DNA of 64,000 nucleotides from the NCBI RefSeq assembly GCF_003403035.1, contig NZ_QURN01000017.1, forward strand, positions 22,040 to 86,039. The letters are read 5' to 3'. The notes beneath the pieces were generated by a model. It saw only the letters and a program-made list of their open reading frames with translations. It searched no databases and was not told where the DNA came from. Source of the stretch: Mesorhizobium denitrificans. Lineage in GTDB: Bacteria; Pseudomonadota; Alphaproteobacteria; Rhizobiales; Rhizobiaceae. Positions within the stretch are counted from its first letter, which is position 1. Each line of letters opens with the position of its first letter. A program made the translations under genes and the position numbers. This document shows, piece after piece, positions 9,601 to 17,586 of the stretch.

Positions 9601-11095
9601 GAGCGCGAATCTGGACGAGACCCGCGCGTTCATGGATGACGAGAAGCAGATCCTTATCTTTTCGGAAGCCGGAGGCACCGGACGATCCTACCACGCGGAT
9701 CTTGGCTGCAAGAACCAGCGCCCACGCCTGCACAACCTTCTCGAGGCGGGCTGGCGCGCCGATGTGGCAATCCAGGGCCTTGGTCGCAGCCATCGAACAA
9801 ACCAGGCACAGCCACCACGCTTCCGCATGCTGGCGACCAACGTCAAGGCGGAACGCCGCTTTCTGTCCACGATCGCACGCCGCCTCGACACGCTCGGCGC
9901 CATCACGCGTGGCCAGCGGCAGACCGGTGGCCAGAACATGTTCCGCTCCGAGGACAATCTCGAATCTCAATATGCCCGTGATGCGCTCAGGCAGTTCTAT
10001 GGTGTTCTCTACGCCGGCAAGATCGAAGGCTGCTCTCTGGACCACTTCGAAAGCATCACCGGACTGTCACTGCTCTCGGAGGAGGGCGGACTGAAGGACG
10101 AACTGCCGCCAATCCAAACCTTCCTCAACAGAATGCTGGCACTGACGATCCGTATGCAGAACCTCTTGTTCGAAGCGTTCGAGCAATTGCTCGCCGCCCG
10201 CATCGAAGGGGCGATCGCGGCCGGAATTTATGACAAGGGACTCGAGACGCTATCGGCCGACAGCATGACGGTCAAAGATCGCAAGCTCATACATACCCAT
10301 CCGGTTACAGGTGCGCAGTCACATCTGCTTACTATCAACCGTATGGATCGCAACAAGCCGATGACGCTGGCCGACGTCCGAAGGATTGCAGAGTGCGACC
10401 CGCGTGCGAAGTTCATGGCAAACGCCAAATCGCACCGCGCCGCACTGATGATCCCGACTAGATCGATCATGCATGAAGACGGAACCGTCGTCCCACGCGT
10501 CGCACTGATCCGTCCCATGGATGAGATCCGCTTCGAGGTGAAGCATCTCGCAGAAACGAATTGGGAAGAAGCGGACGAACGCGTCTTCGCGACATCGTGG
10601 GACGCCGAGGTCGCCTCTGTTCCAGAATTCTCGACCTCGACGATGCATATCGTCTCCGGGCTGCTTCTGCCGATCTGGAAGTTGCTGCCGCAGGATTTCT
10701 GCCGTGTCTATCGCCTGCGAACCGATGCCGGCGAAGGCATTATCGGCCGGCTGATCGCACCTTCCGGCCTGACCCGGTTGTGCCGAAATTTCGGCATCGA
10801 CCAGACCGAAGTCGTCAGCGCCCAACAGGCGTGGAATTCGGTGCTCGACGGCACATCCGTCATCAGCCTCGCCGGCGATATGACGCTGCGCCGTGTCCGC
10901 GTCATGAATGACCATCGCGTCGAATTGATCGGATTCTCCGACGGCATGCGCGACTGGCTGAAATCCATCGGCCTGTTTTCCGAAATGATCAGCTGGAAGC
11001 TTCGCTTCTTCGTGCCGGTCACCGACGACGGCTCGGCAATCCTGAAGAAGCTGATGCATCGCCATCGCCTGCTCGCCGTCGAAAGCCGGCAGTGA
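6635..11095 (+). CDS. Methyltransferase-strawberry notch helicase fusion
   Basis: This is a 1486-aa cytosolic protein; start MNIASSSAAIDAAAP after ACAGGATTTTCC. Around residue 148 lies LEPSAGTGLMA (SAM-binding motif I) and near 213 MNPPF (the NPPF catalytic motif of N6-adenine/N-type DNA methyltransferases). Around 524 comes GDGTGAGKGRQ (Walker A), near 645 DEGH (Walker B), and near 1050 QGLGRSHRTNQ (helicase motif VI), the strawberry-notch AAA/helicase-C arrangement. Such fusions are common in leading regions of rhizobial plasmids and phages. A DNA-modifying or anti-restriction role is inferred, not shown. The Toprim gene follows 13 bp downstream. Confidence 0.9.
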   Translation: MNIASSSAAIDAAAPHVSPGRADQICRAAQDLLPLLERGHAIGATELRASMTNACGGSDAEGLWTWKDAYEATEAAQILFLRKFGKAIAGGQNLPHSALDMIIKVAALVPTHTRRSQESQSLQQFSTPMPLAWITALAARLMADDVVLEPSAGTGLMAIWAELARTRLFLNEYAPVRNGILTHLFERVTVSRHDAAHIDDYLDRSIRPTVVIMNPPFSAGVNVEGIVTDAAWRHLQSAFARLAPGGRLVTITGSSLSPDNPKWRDGFMRLQEQGTVLFSAGISGSLYARHGTTTETCLTVIEKIPAGDPKKLIASKDIASDLDTLLDWVMDLPPRSPSTAGNSIGALSNGILRDVAAKMAARKAADPMRPAAIARPPHQFRTAQNRIRPRAIAFTNGDAVELDYDLRDTKPVSTVPAADGIYEPYQLQSIRIPDAKPHPDKLVESIAMASVAPPKPNYRPYLPKHIVTSGALSDAQLESVICAGEAHSGYLSGYWKVDASFDNLTATEPDGEGAVQYRRGWYLGDGTGAGKGRQAAGIILDNWLKGRRRHVWISRSDKLIEDAQRDWSALGQEKLLITPLSRFRQGRPIQLAEGILFTTFATLRTDERVGKRSRVQQIVDWLCEGEDGVGISPDESRAFDGVIIFDEGHAMANAAGGKTDRGDKAASQQGRAGLRLQRALPDARVVYVSATGASEVESLAYAERLGLWGSGDFPFATRSEFVAAIEDGGVAAMEMLARDLKAMGLYASRSLSFEGVEYDILEHELTEEQVRTYDAYAEAFQVIHTHLDAAMEAAGITSAGGTLNKNAKAAARSAFESSKQRFFNHTLTSMKTPSLIATTRKDLDEGHAAVIQIVSTGEAITERRLAEIPTEEWNDIQVDVTPRELVANYLMHSFPTQLFEEFSDDDGNLCSRPVYDAEGNPVICREAERRRDELMERLGSLPAIPTALDQIVQTFGADRIAEITGRSRRIVRHDDGGTIARFAVESRPASANLDETRAFMDDEKQILIFSEAGGTGRSYHADLGCKNQRPRLHNLLEAGWRADVAIQGLGRSHRTNQAQPPRFRMLATNVKAERRFLSTIARRLDTLGAITRGQRQTGGQNMFRSEDNLESQYARDALRQFYGVLYAGKIEGCSLDHFESITGLSLLSEEGGLKDELPPIQTFLNRMLALTIRMQNLLFEAFEQLLAARIEGAIAAGIYDKGLETLSADSMTVKDRKLIHTHPVTGAQSHLLTINRMDRNKPMTLADVRRIAECDPRAKFMANAKSHRAALMIPTRSIMHEDGTVVPRVALIRPMDEIRFEVKHLAETNWEEADERVFATSWDAEVASVPEFSTSTMHIVSGLLLPIWKLLPQDFCRVYRLRTDAGEGIIGRLIAPSGLTRLCRNFGIDQTEVVSAQQAWNSVLDGTSVISLAGDMTLRRVRVMNDHRVELIGFSDGMRDWLKSIGLFSEMISWKLRFFVPVTDDGSAILKKLMHRHRLLAVESRQ

Positions 11096-11108
11096 AGAGG
11101 CGTATGCC

Positions 11109-12158
11109 ATGCTGTCCGCCTCGCAACTGGCGGACCGTCTTGCGGAACACGCAGAGGCGGTCTGCCGCCATTATCTTTCCGCCGGCCACATCGCCGGCAA
11201 TTACTGGATTGTCGGCGATGTCACCAACAGCAGGGGCCGCTCGCTCTATGTCCACCTGAAAGGTCCGCGAAAGGGCCGCTGGGCGGATGCGGCCACAGAC
11301 CAGTTCGGGGATCTGCTCGACCTTGTCCGGGAGTCCTGCAGACTGGTTGAGTTTCGCGATGTCGCCGACGAGGCGCGCCGCTTCCTCAACGAACCACATC
11401 CGGAGCCGGCATCGGGCTCCGACGACAGTCCCCGCTATCAGGCCGAGGGCAGACCCGCGGCCGAGCGGGCCCGACGTCTGCTGCGCATGACGCAGCCGAT
11501 CGCCGGCACGCTGGCCGAGCGGTATCTTGTCCAGCGCGCGATCCTGCAGGCCGCTCGACATTCGTCGCTGCGGTTCCATCCGTCATGCTACTATCGAGAT
11601 CTCAGGACTGGCCACACGACCAGCTATCCGGCGCTCATCGCTGCCGTCACCGATGCTGCCGGCACGATCACCGGCGTCCATCGCACTTACCTTGAATGCT
11701 CAGCGCTCGATCCGCGCACCGTCGGCAAGGCCGCGGTTGAAACACCACGCCGCGCGCTGGGTGGCCTTCTCGGCAACGCCGTGCGCTTCGACTTCCCGTT
11801 CGACCGCCCCGTACCGGTCCTGATCGCCGGCGAAGGACTCGAAAGCATGCTGTCGCTAACCGAGATGCTGCCGGCCATGCCGGCGGTTTCAGCGTTGGCC
11901 GCCAATCACCTCGCGGCCTTTCGCCTGGCCGACGGCTGCCAGCGCCTCTACATTGCTGCCGACGCCGACGCCGCCGGCCGCCACGGCATTCGAGCCTTGA
12001 GTCGACGCGCGCAGGCGCTCGGGATCGTGCCGCTCGTCCTCACGCCCGAACTTGGCGATTTCAACGAGGATCTCCGCCGGCTGGGAGCCGCACGGCTTCG
12101 AGAGCATCTGCGGGTACAGCTCGCCCCGCAAGACGCGCGGGCCTTCCTCTCCTCGTAA
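11109..12158 (+). CDS. Toprim (primase-like) protein
   Basis: This 349-aa protein has an N-terminal DUF7146-like segment (NYWIVGDVTNSRGRSLYVHLKGPRKGRWADAATDQFGDLLDLV). The centre has a palm-like part (PALIAAVTDAAGTITGVHRTYL). The C-terminus is a Toprim domain: LIAGEGLESMLS supplies the Glu, and YIAADADAAGRHG near residue 281 gives the DxD. No zinc-finger Cys set is seen at the N-terminus, unlike DnaG. It may prime the complementary strand after transfer or work with the upstream helicase. The gene follows the helicase by 13 bp. Confidence 0.85.
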   Translation: MLSASQLADRLAEHAEAVCRHYLSAGHIAGNYWIVGDVTNSRGRSLYVHLKGPRKGRWADAATDQFGDLLDLVRESCRLVEFRDVADEARRFLNEPHPEPASGSDDSPRYQAEGRPAAERARRLLRMTQPIAGTLAERYLVQRAILQAARHSSLRFHPSCYYRDLRTGHTTSYPALIAAVTDAAGTITGVHRTYLECSALDPRTVGKAAVETPRRALGGLLGNAVRFDFPFDRPVPVLIAGEGLESMLSLTEMLPAMPAVSALAANHLAAFRLADGCQRLYIAADADAAGRHGIRALSRRAQALGIVPLVLTPELGDFNEDLRRLGAARLREHLRVQLAPQDARAFLSS

Positions 12159-12421
12159 TCCGGTCGCTCCGGCCACGCTTGCTGCCGCTGGGGCGGCGCG
12201 GAGAAGGGCGCGGTTGCGGCCAGCTTCCGCCCGCTGCGCCGCGCCCGCGGGCCTGCCGGGAGGCGATCCTTACCGCGCTGCGGCCGGGGCAGGCAACGGC
12301 AAGCCGTCCGGCGCTTCGCTGGGCCGCGGCGCAAGGGCGCCGCGGTGCCGGCCCGACCGCCTCACGGTGTGGATCGCCGTCAGGCCGCGAGAGGCGCGGC
12401 CCAAACAGGACGGAGACCGAC
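12159..12421. other. GC-rich gene-free spacer
   Basis: This is a very GC-rich gap between the Toprim and DUF2493 genes with several short palindromes. A frame reading into the next gene exists, but its Ala/Arg/Pro translation looks non-coding. Confidence 0.4.
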
Positions 12422-13363
12422 ATGAACCTTTCGCTTCCTCCCGACGACGCCTTCGAGCCGCACCACGAATCGTCGCCGACCGACCGCTTCATCTACGAGA
12501 TGCAGCTCTACGGCCATCGACCCTTGCAGGACGAGCCAGATCCCCGGCCGCTTCCCGAAGAGCCGGCAGTCCAGTCGGCATTGACCGCGATGTTCGACGC
12601 CATGTTCGAGATGCTCGGCGATACGCGGCTCGAGCCTGATCTCGAAGACCTGCTGTGGTCTACGGTCAATCTCTTCCACCGCGCCGGCGAGCGGATCCAG
12701 CGCGAGCTTCAGCGCAACGAGGACGCGCAGCGCCGAGGCCAGTCCGAACAGGATGGCAGCGAGGTCAAGAGCGTCGAGCTAGAACGCCACGTCGCCGAAG
12801 GCATCACGCTCCTCGAGCGCCGCAACGCCTTCGAGTTCATGCGCGACTATGCGGCGGACCTGTTCGAGGCGCAGACCGGATCGGCCTGGCGTCCGCGGAC
12901 CGGCTCGAAAGTCAGCCACGCCAACATGACCGCGGCGATGATCGACAGTCGCGATTTCCTGTCCGCCCGGCGTCGCGCCGAAACCGAGATCATGATCCCC
13001 GCCGGCACCAAGATCGGCTTCGGCGGCGGCATCGACTACAACGACCATGAGGCCGTCTGGGATGCGCTCGACCGGGCTCACGAAAAGTTCCCGGACATGG
13101 TGCTCCTGCATGGTGACTCGCCCAGAGGCGCCGAGCGCATCGCAAGATGCTGGGCGGACACGCGCCACGTCACACAAATCGGCTTCCGTCCCAACTGGAA
13201 CAAGCACGCCAAGGCGGCCCCGTTCCGCCGAAACGACGAACTGCTCTCGGTGATGCCGAGCGGGGTGATCATCTTCCCCGGTTCAGGGATCACCGGCAAC
13301 CTCGCGGACAAGGCACGCCGCTTCGGTATCCCTGTCTGGCGGTTTCCGGAGAATGGCGCATAA
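12422..13363 (+). CDS. DUF2493 (SLOG-fold) protein
   Basis: This 313-aa protein starts MNLSLPPDDAFEP after GGACGGAGAC. Residues 1-190 are acidic and helical. The C-terminal ~120 residues hold the DUF2493/YspA-like SLOG core: GGGIDYNDHEAVWDAL, then LLHGDSPRGAERIARCWAD, then FRPNWNKHAKAAPFRRNDELL, then IIFPGSGITGNLADKA and GIPVWRF. SLOG proteins bind nucleotide-derived ligands. Length and layout match plasmid-borne DUF2493 proteins of rhizobia. The ligand is unknown. Confidence 0.9.
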   Translation: MNLSLPPDDAFEPHHESSPTDRFIYEMQLYGHRPLQDEPDPRPLPEEPAVQSALTAMFDAMFEMLGDTRLEPDLEDLLWSTVNLFHRAGERIQRELQRNEDAQRRGQSEQDGSEVKSVELERHVAEGITLLERRNAFEFMRDYAADLFEAQTGSAWRPRTGSKVSHANMTAAMIDSRDFLSARRRAETEIMIPAGTKIGFGGGIDYNDHEAVWDALDRAHEKFPDMVLLHGDSPRGAERIARCWADTRHVTQIGFRPNWNKHAKAAPFRRNDELLSVMPSGVIIFPGSGITGNLADKARRFGIPVWRFPENGA

Positions 13364-13485
13364 GCGCCATTTTCCTCTCATGCGTTATGTTGGAAAGGGT
13401 GCTCGCCATGACCACGCATCGACTGTCCCCACTGGAAAATCGAGCTCGAAATCGCTATATTCGTGCCCCCAGGAGGACCTTGGAT

Positions 13486-13767
13486 ATGGCCACCATTCCT
13501 GCAATCGTCGAAACCGGCGCGCATGTAGAAGCTGTCATGAACGCGTTCCTGTCGACTGGCAATGCGGACGTGTTCACGCGCCATATCGAGGCCATGTCCG
13601 ACGAGGACACGCGTTCAAGCCGCGCCATCATGCGCGGATCCGAAAACGAATTGACGCCAATGGACGAGTTCCTGTCCATGGCGTTGCAGCGCGATATCAT
13701 CACGATCGATGACGTCGTCCACTACGCGCACCGTTACAGCGACAGCCTCAAGACCGCCGCCGCATGA
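13486..13767 (+). CDS. Fic-associated small protein, putative antitoxin
   Basis: This 93-aa helical protein has a strong AGGAGGACCT site at 13471. Its stop overlaps the Fic start (ATGA), the usual antitoxin-toxin arrangement. By analogy with VbhA/FicA it would inhibit the Fic active site. However, I do not find the [S/T]xxxE[G/N] inhibitory motif; the nearest segments are GSENELT and TPMDEF. The role therefore rests on position only. Confidence 0.65.
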   Translation: MATIPAIVETGAHVEAVMNAFLSTGNADVFTRHIEAMSDEDTRSSRAIMRGSENELTPMDEFLSMALQRDIITIDDVVHYAHRYSDSLKTAAA

Positions 13768-14774
13768 GCGGCGACGATCCATACTGCTATCCCGGAACAG
13801 ACGTCCTTCGTAACCGCCTCGGGGTCACAGACCCCGTCGCTCATGAGCGCGTCGAACGTGCCGTCACCAGCGCGGCACTGGTCGATCTTGCCAAGGACCC
13901 CGTGAGCGGCGATTACGACGCGCGTCATTTTCTTGAGATCAATCGACGCGTCTTCGGCCGCTTCTACGAATGGGCCGGGCAGCACCGATCCTACGATCTC
14001 GAAAAACCCGAGGTCGCCTTGGGCGGCAAATCCGTCGAGTACGGCGATCATAAAACGATCGATGCCGATCTCGACCGCGAAATGAGTGCGCTGTCCAGAT
14101 TCCAATGGGACGACAGAGACAAGCTCACATCGGCGTCTAAATTCGCCAGCCACATCACCGCGATCTGGAAGATCCATCCATTCCGTGAGGGCAATACACG
14201 CACCGTCGGCGCGCTCATACGCCAGTTCTCGAAGGATCGCGGCTTCGAACTCGATCACGATACGTTTTGGGAGCGCGCGGCAGAAACCCGCGATGCACTC
14301 GCCAAGGCCACCATCGGCCAGCCCAAAGACCTGATCAAGACGATCCTCACCGCTCATCAGATCGGCAGGGACCGAAACCATCCGGACCTCGGCCGCATCA
14401 CCTCGCAAACTGCGCACGTCTTGCGCTTCATGAACAAGCCGGAAATCAGCTTTCCGAAGCAGGGCGAAAAGGTCTCCGGTCAGGTCCTCGACGTCTCCTA
14501 CGGCACCGTCCTGATCGGCAACGGGCGTTTCGTTCAGGCTGTCTCCGACAGAAATTTCGCGGAGCGTCCCACCGCGAATATGCGGGTAGGAACGCTTATC
14601 AGGCACGCCCTTGAGCCTGTCGCGAAGTCCAAACTTCTCGAACTCGACCGCTCAGTCCCTGACAGGTCCGATATCCGCTCCGGTGTGAAGCGCGCCACCG
14701 GTGAAGGGCGCAACAGCCCCGCCCGCATCGTTCTGACTCCGCCCAAATCGGACGACCGCGGTCGCGACCGCTGA
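13764..14774 (+). CDS. Fic AMP-transferase toxin with relaxase-like tail
   Basis: This 336-aa protein carries the Fic motif HPFREGNTRTV at residues 138-148 (catalytic His138, anchor GN), preceded by the helical Fic core. Residues 235-285 (GEKVSGQVLDVSYGTVLIGNGRFVQAV) resemble the OB-fold that follows Fic in Bartonella VbhT/Bep effectors; no BID domain follows. The last residues (319-336) PARIVLTPPKSDDRGRDR are almost the same as the relaxase C-terminus at 23.86 kb. Fic enzymes AMPylate targets such as DNA gyrase/topo IV. The shared tail suggests a type IV secretion signal (inference). It is coupled to the small upstream partner. Confidence 0.9.
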   Translation: MSGDDPYCYPGTDVLRNRLGVTDPVAHERVERAVTSAALVDLAKDPVSGDYDARHFLEINRRVFGRFYEWAGQHRSYDLEKPEVALGGKSVEYGDHKTIDADLDREMSALSRFQWDDRDKLTSASKFASHITAIWKIHPFREGNTRTVGALIRQFSKDRGFELDHDTFWERAAETRDALAKATIGQPKDLIKTILTAHQIGRDRNHPDLGRITSQTAHVLRFMNKPEISFPKQGEKVSGQVLDVSYGTVLIGNGRFVQAVSDRNFAERPTANMRVGTLIRHALEPVAKSKLLELDRSVPDRSDIRSGVKRATGEGRNSPARIVLTPPKSDDRGRDR

Positions 14775-14846
14775 TCCCGGCATTTGCGTTTTTGCACGAG
14801 CACCATATTCTTCCGCTTAACGCCTGCCACAGCCGGAGGTGCCTTC

Positions 14847-15107
14847 ATGCCCTTGATCTTTGATCCCCGAGACTTGCTCTTCGGTATTCCGACGAACGTC
14901 TTTTATTTCGTCGCCCTTACCAGCTTCATTCCCTTCATCCTGATCGAGACCGCCGCCATCGGGACCTGGCTGCTCCTTTTTCTCTTCGGCTATGCGACAG
15001 TGCGACACCGCATGGACGTCGCCCCTGCGGAAATCCAGACCTTCGAAGCGTTGCTCGGACCCGACATGCTCGATCCCCGAGGTTTGCGGTTTAAAAAGAA
15101 GCCATAG
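14847..15107 (+). CDS. Small inner-membrane protein, 86 aa
   Basis: The start MPLIFDPRDLLFGIP follows AGCCGGAGGTG. Residues 14-50 form one or two transmembrane helices (NVFYFVALTSFIPFILIETAAIGTWLLLFLFGY). A basic C-terminus ends FKKKP. It lies 72 bp after the Fic gene. No family is recognised; a role with the toxin is possible but unsupported. Confidence 0.6.
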   Translation: MPLIFDPRDLLFGIPTNVFYFVALTSFIPFILIETAAIGTWLLLFLFGYATVRHRMDVAPAEIQTFEALLGPDMLDPRGLRFKKKP

Positions 15108-15373
15108 AGCGGAGAGCCCCTCAGATCGAAGCTTGTCGCTCTGCACGATTGGCCCGCTCCCCACGCTATCGTGGTCGAATTGCACATAATCTCCTGACCG
15201 GAGGGTGGTGTTCCGCCCACCTGACATCATGACCTGTGCGGTGGTTGACGTTCAATCGCGGTACCCCGCGCGGCGACGCCGCGCGTAGCGGTTGCGCCGA
15301 ATGCGCTCTGCCTCGCTGGAGGGAGAGGGCGGTTGCGGAGAGTGGCGCTTGCTGAAAGGAAAGGAGAGCCACA

Positions 15374-15904
15374 ATGGCGATGATATTTATCTGTGGATCA
15401 TGCGATATAGTCGAATTGCCGCCCCCGGCGATCGAGCGCATCTGCGCAATCGTCTCTGCCGAGCACGGCGTGTTGATCGGAGACGCGCACGGCGTCGACG
15501 CCGAAGCGCAAGGCCTGCTTGCAGGCTATCGCTATGAGCACGTCGGCGTGTTTCACTCCGGTAAAGAGCCCCGCAACAACCTTGGCGACTGGGCCGCCTA
15601 CCATGTCCCGCCGTCGGAAAGTGCGCAGGGCTATTCTGCCGAGGCGGCCAAGGACATGGAAATGGCCCGCCGCGCGGACTTTGGGCTGATGATCTGGGAC
15701 GGCGCTTCGCCCGAGACCGCGCTGAACGTGTTGCGCCTCGCCATTATTGGTTCGCCCTGCGTTGTCTACGACGTTTCCCGCGGCACCGCCGGCACGGTGT
15801 ACGATCCTGCTGGCTGGCAGGCGATGATCAGACACGGGGACGACGACGTCCGTCAACAGATCGAGGCGCTCATGACGCCCGATGAGCGGATGGCGGTTCA
15901 GTAG
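15374..15904 (+). CDS. SLOG-like nucleotide-binding protein, 176 aa
   Basis: The protein starts MAMIFICGSCDIVELPPP, and GVLIGDAHGVDAEAQGLLAGY matches the G-D-A-x-G-x-D nucleotide-binding turn of SLOG/DUF1273-like proteins. ARRADFGLMIWDGASPETALNVLRL is the typical second sheet. GAAAGGAGAGCCACA precedes the ATG. No partner effector is adjacent; the nearest toxin is the Fic gene 600 bp upstream. The ligand is unknown. Confidence 0.65.
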   Translation: MAMIFICGSCDIVELPPPAIERICAIVSAEHGVLIGDAHGVDAEAQGLLAGYRYEHVGVFHSGKEPRNNLGDWAAYHVPPSESAQGYSAEAAKDMEMARRADFGLMIWDGASPETALNVLRLAIIGSPCVVYDVSRGTAGTVYDPAGWQAMIRHGDDDVRQQIEALMTPDERMAVQ

Positions 15905-15967
15905 CATGCCGCATCTGCGCGCAGATTTCAGAAATGCTTAGCTGCGGCGACTCAGTTTCTCAAGCAC

Positions 15968-16043
15968 GGCCTCGTAGCGGAATGACCACGCGGAGAACTG
16001 CAAATCCTCATATCCCTGGTTCGACTCCAGGGCGAGGCCTCCA
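15968..16043 (+). tRNA. Degenerate tRNA-Cys(GCA)-like sequence
   Basis: The 76 nt fold as a tRNA. The acceptor GGCCTCG/CGAGGCC is perfect and is followed by T-CCA (U73 is a Cys identity base). The anticodon loop CTGCAAA has GCA at 16000-16002. The T-arm is CCTGG-TTCGACT-CCAGG plus one extra C-G pair. Defects are a D-loop without the GG pair, an A-C mismatch in the anticodon stem and an A-G mismatch closing the D-stem. It may be a decaying tRNA, a divergent mobile-element tRNA, or an old attachment-site remnant. Confidence 0.55.
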
Positions 16044-16761
16044 GGCCCAGCGCAAAATCAATCGCGGCATTCCCGACAAGTCCGGCCACAACGCTCATTG
16101 CCGACACTTGTCCCGGGCGAATTGCCTTCGTCACTTCCTTTCCGGTGGCCGATAAGACCGGCGCGCGAGCAGCCGGTCCCGGTCAGCCCGAAACCGACCC
16201 TCCAGACGATCGTCCAGCGTGAGTTCTACATGCACGGAGCAGCACCAGGTTGCCGACAAGAAGCCTCCCTTCGAAGGCGGTTCATGCCGGAAGGAACGTT
16301 TGCGCGGCTCAGCCAGACGGAGCAGCGTTCCAACAGCTGCGCCAGGATCCCGTCCCGTAGTGATCTCGGCAACGGGTGGTTTCGCAGAGTTGGGTTGTGG
16401 CCGGACGAGAGACGATGCGGCATTGAGCAAGGGCGGCAGCGACGCCTGCGACACGCCGGCATCACGGAAGCAGCCGGGCGATGGCGGCCGGTGCTGCTTT
16501 CAGTTGTCGCAACGGAGCCAATTCCCGTTCCATGTCGCCTTTGTAGATGCCCGCCTGCCTAATGCGGTCAACCCCTTTGGGGTTCACTCGATGAAAATTC
16601 AGAAAAATTCGATTTTGGTTCTTGGTGGCGGGCACTGCGTGCCCGCTGATTTTTTGGATAATAGAATTTTTGCAGAATTTGCACCGAGATGACCGCGGCA
16701 GGACGGTCCCCTTCTTTGGCGCCATCGGGAATTGGTCCCGATCCAACAAAGGAGAACTACA
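16044..16761. other. Gene-free stretch after the tRNA-like sequence
   Basis: No frame in these ~720 bp looks like a protein on either strand. An AT-rich piece at 16590-16690 probably carries the promoter of the DUF736 gene. The rest may be decayed sequence. Confidence 0.35.
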
Positions 16762-17085
16762 ATGGCCACCACGATCGCACAGCTCACCGAGAAGTCCGAT
16801 GGCTCGATGGAAGGCGTCTTCGCCACGCTCCGCGTCAACGCCCCGATCACCGTCCTGCCGAACACCAACAAGTCCCGCGACGACGCCCCCGACTTCCGCG
16901 TCATCAACAAGCGCACTGGGTTCGAGATCGGAGCCGGTTGGAACCGCATCTCCCAGCGCTCCGGCAAGGAAAACGTCTCCTTCAAGCTCGAAGCCCCCGA
17001 GATCGGCGTTGTCTATGGCAACCTCGCCCCCGCTCCCGGCGGTGAAGACAACAAGAAGGTCATCCTCTGGAACGACCCGGAGTAA
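16762..17085 (+). CDS. DUF736 family protein
   Basis: This 107-aa protein has an ATG after AAAGGAGAACTACA. It reads MATTIAQLTEKSDGSMEGVFATLRVNAPITVLPN..DAPDFRVIN, then GAGWNRISQRSGKENVSFKLEAPE, the DUF736 signature. These small beta-rich cytosolic proteins sit beside conjugation genes on rhizobial plasmids. Function is unknown. A strong hairpin terminator follows directly. Confidence 0.9.
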   Translation: MATTIAQLTEKSDGSMEGVFATLRVNAPITVLPNTNKSRDDAPDFRVINKRTGFEIGAGWNRISQRSGKENVSFKLEAPEIGVVYGNLAPAPGGEDNKKVILWNDPE

Positions 17086-17094
17086 TCCGGAATG

Positions 17095-17126
17095 GGCCGG
17101 CCCCACACGGGGCCGGCCTTTTCTTT
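17095..17126 (+). terminator. Rho-independent terminator
   Basis: A 10-bp perfect stem GGCCGGCCCC / GGGGCCGGCC with loop ACAC is followed by TTTTCTTTT, nine bases after the DUF736 stop. Confidence 0.85.
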
Positions 17127-17148
17127 TCCCAACCGAAGGAGCATTGCG

Positions 17149-17478
17149 ATGACCGTCCACCTGATAGATATGCTGCTTGGCGGTTGCCTCGACCCCGACC
17201 TCGACCTGCAGCTAGCGTCCATACTGCCAATGGCCTTGCGGCGCGTCGAACCGACCGACGCCTACGCACCCGACTACCGGATCGACGCCGGCGGCCTCGT
17301 CAACCTCGGCTACGGCTGGAGCAAGGTCGCTTCGAAATCGGGCATCCCTTATGTCTCCATCATCATCGAACATCCCATCGGCAGGCAAATTTCGGGCGTG
17401 GCGTGGGAAGCGCCCGATCAGGCTGGACGGTGGCATGCACAATTCCAGTCGCTGGTGACGGTCACACTGCATTCCTGA
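17149..17478 (+). CDS. Second DUF736-like protein
   Basis: This 109-aa protein starts MTVHLIDMLLGGCLDP after GAAGGAGCATTGCG. APDYRIDAGGLVNLGYGWSKVASKSGIPYVSIIIEHP parallels the core of the preceding DUF736 protein (DFRV.....G.GWNR.S..SGK..VS..LE.P), so it is a diverged paralog. It lies just after the terminator, so expression is by readthrough or an own weak promoter. Confidence 0.75.
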   Translation: MTVHLIDMLLGGCLDPDLDLQLASILPMALRRVEPTDAYAPDYRIDAGGLVNLGYGWSKVASKSGIPYVSIIIEHPIGRQISGVAWEAPDQAGRWHAQFQSLVTVTLHS

Positions 17479-17586
17479 TCTCGATCCGCAACACACGCAG
17501 GCCGGCCCGCCTCTGGCGGCCGGCCTGCACGTGTTCGATGTCATGATCGTTCTACGACGTCACTCACAAGTCGTCGATCTGCAAGA

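Noticed and set aside
6821..10319. Several long - strand frames antisense to the methyltransferase-helicase
   Set aside because: They are antisense shadows of a strongly supported gene.
16098..16692. Overlapping frames on both strands after the tRNA-like sequence
   Set aside because: No ribosome sites and no protein-like composition. A faint ThiF-like phrase (AMSVVAGLVGNAAIDFALGLE) on the - strand at 16.0-16.1 kb overlaps the tRNA-like fold and is too short to call.
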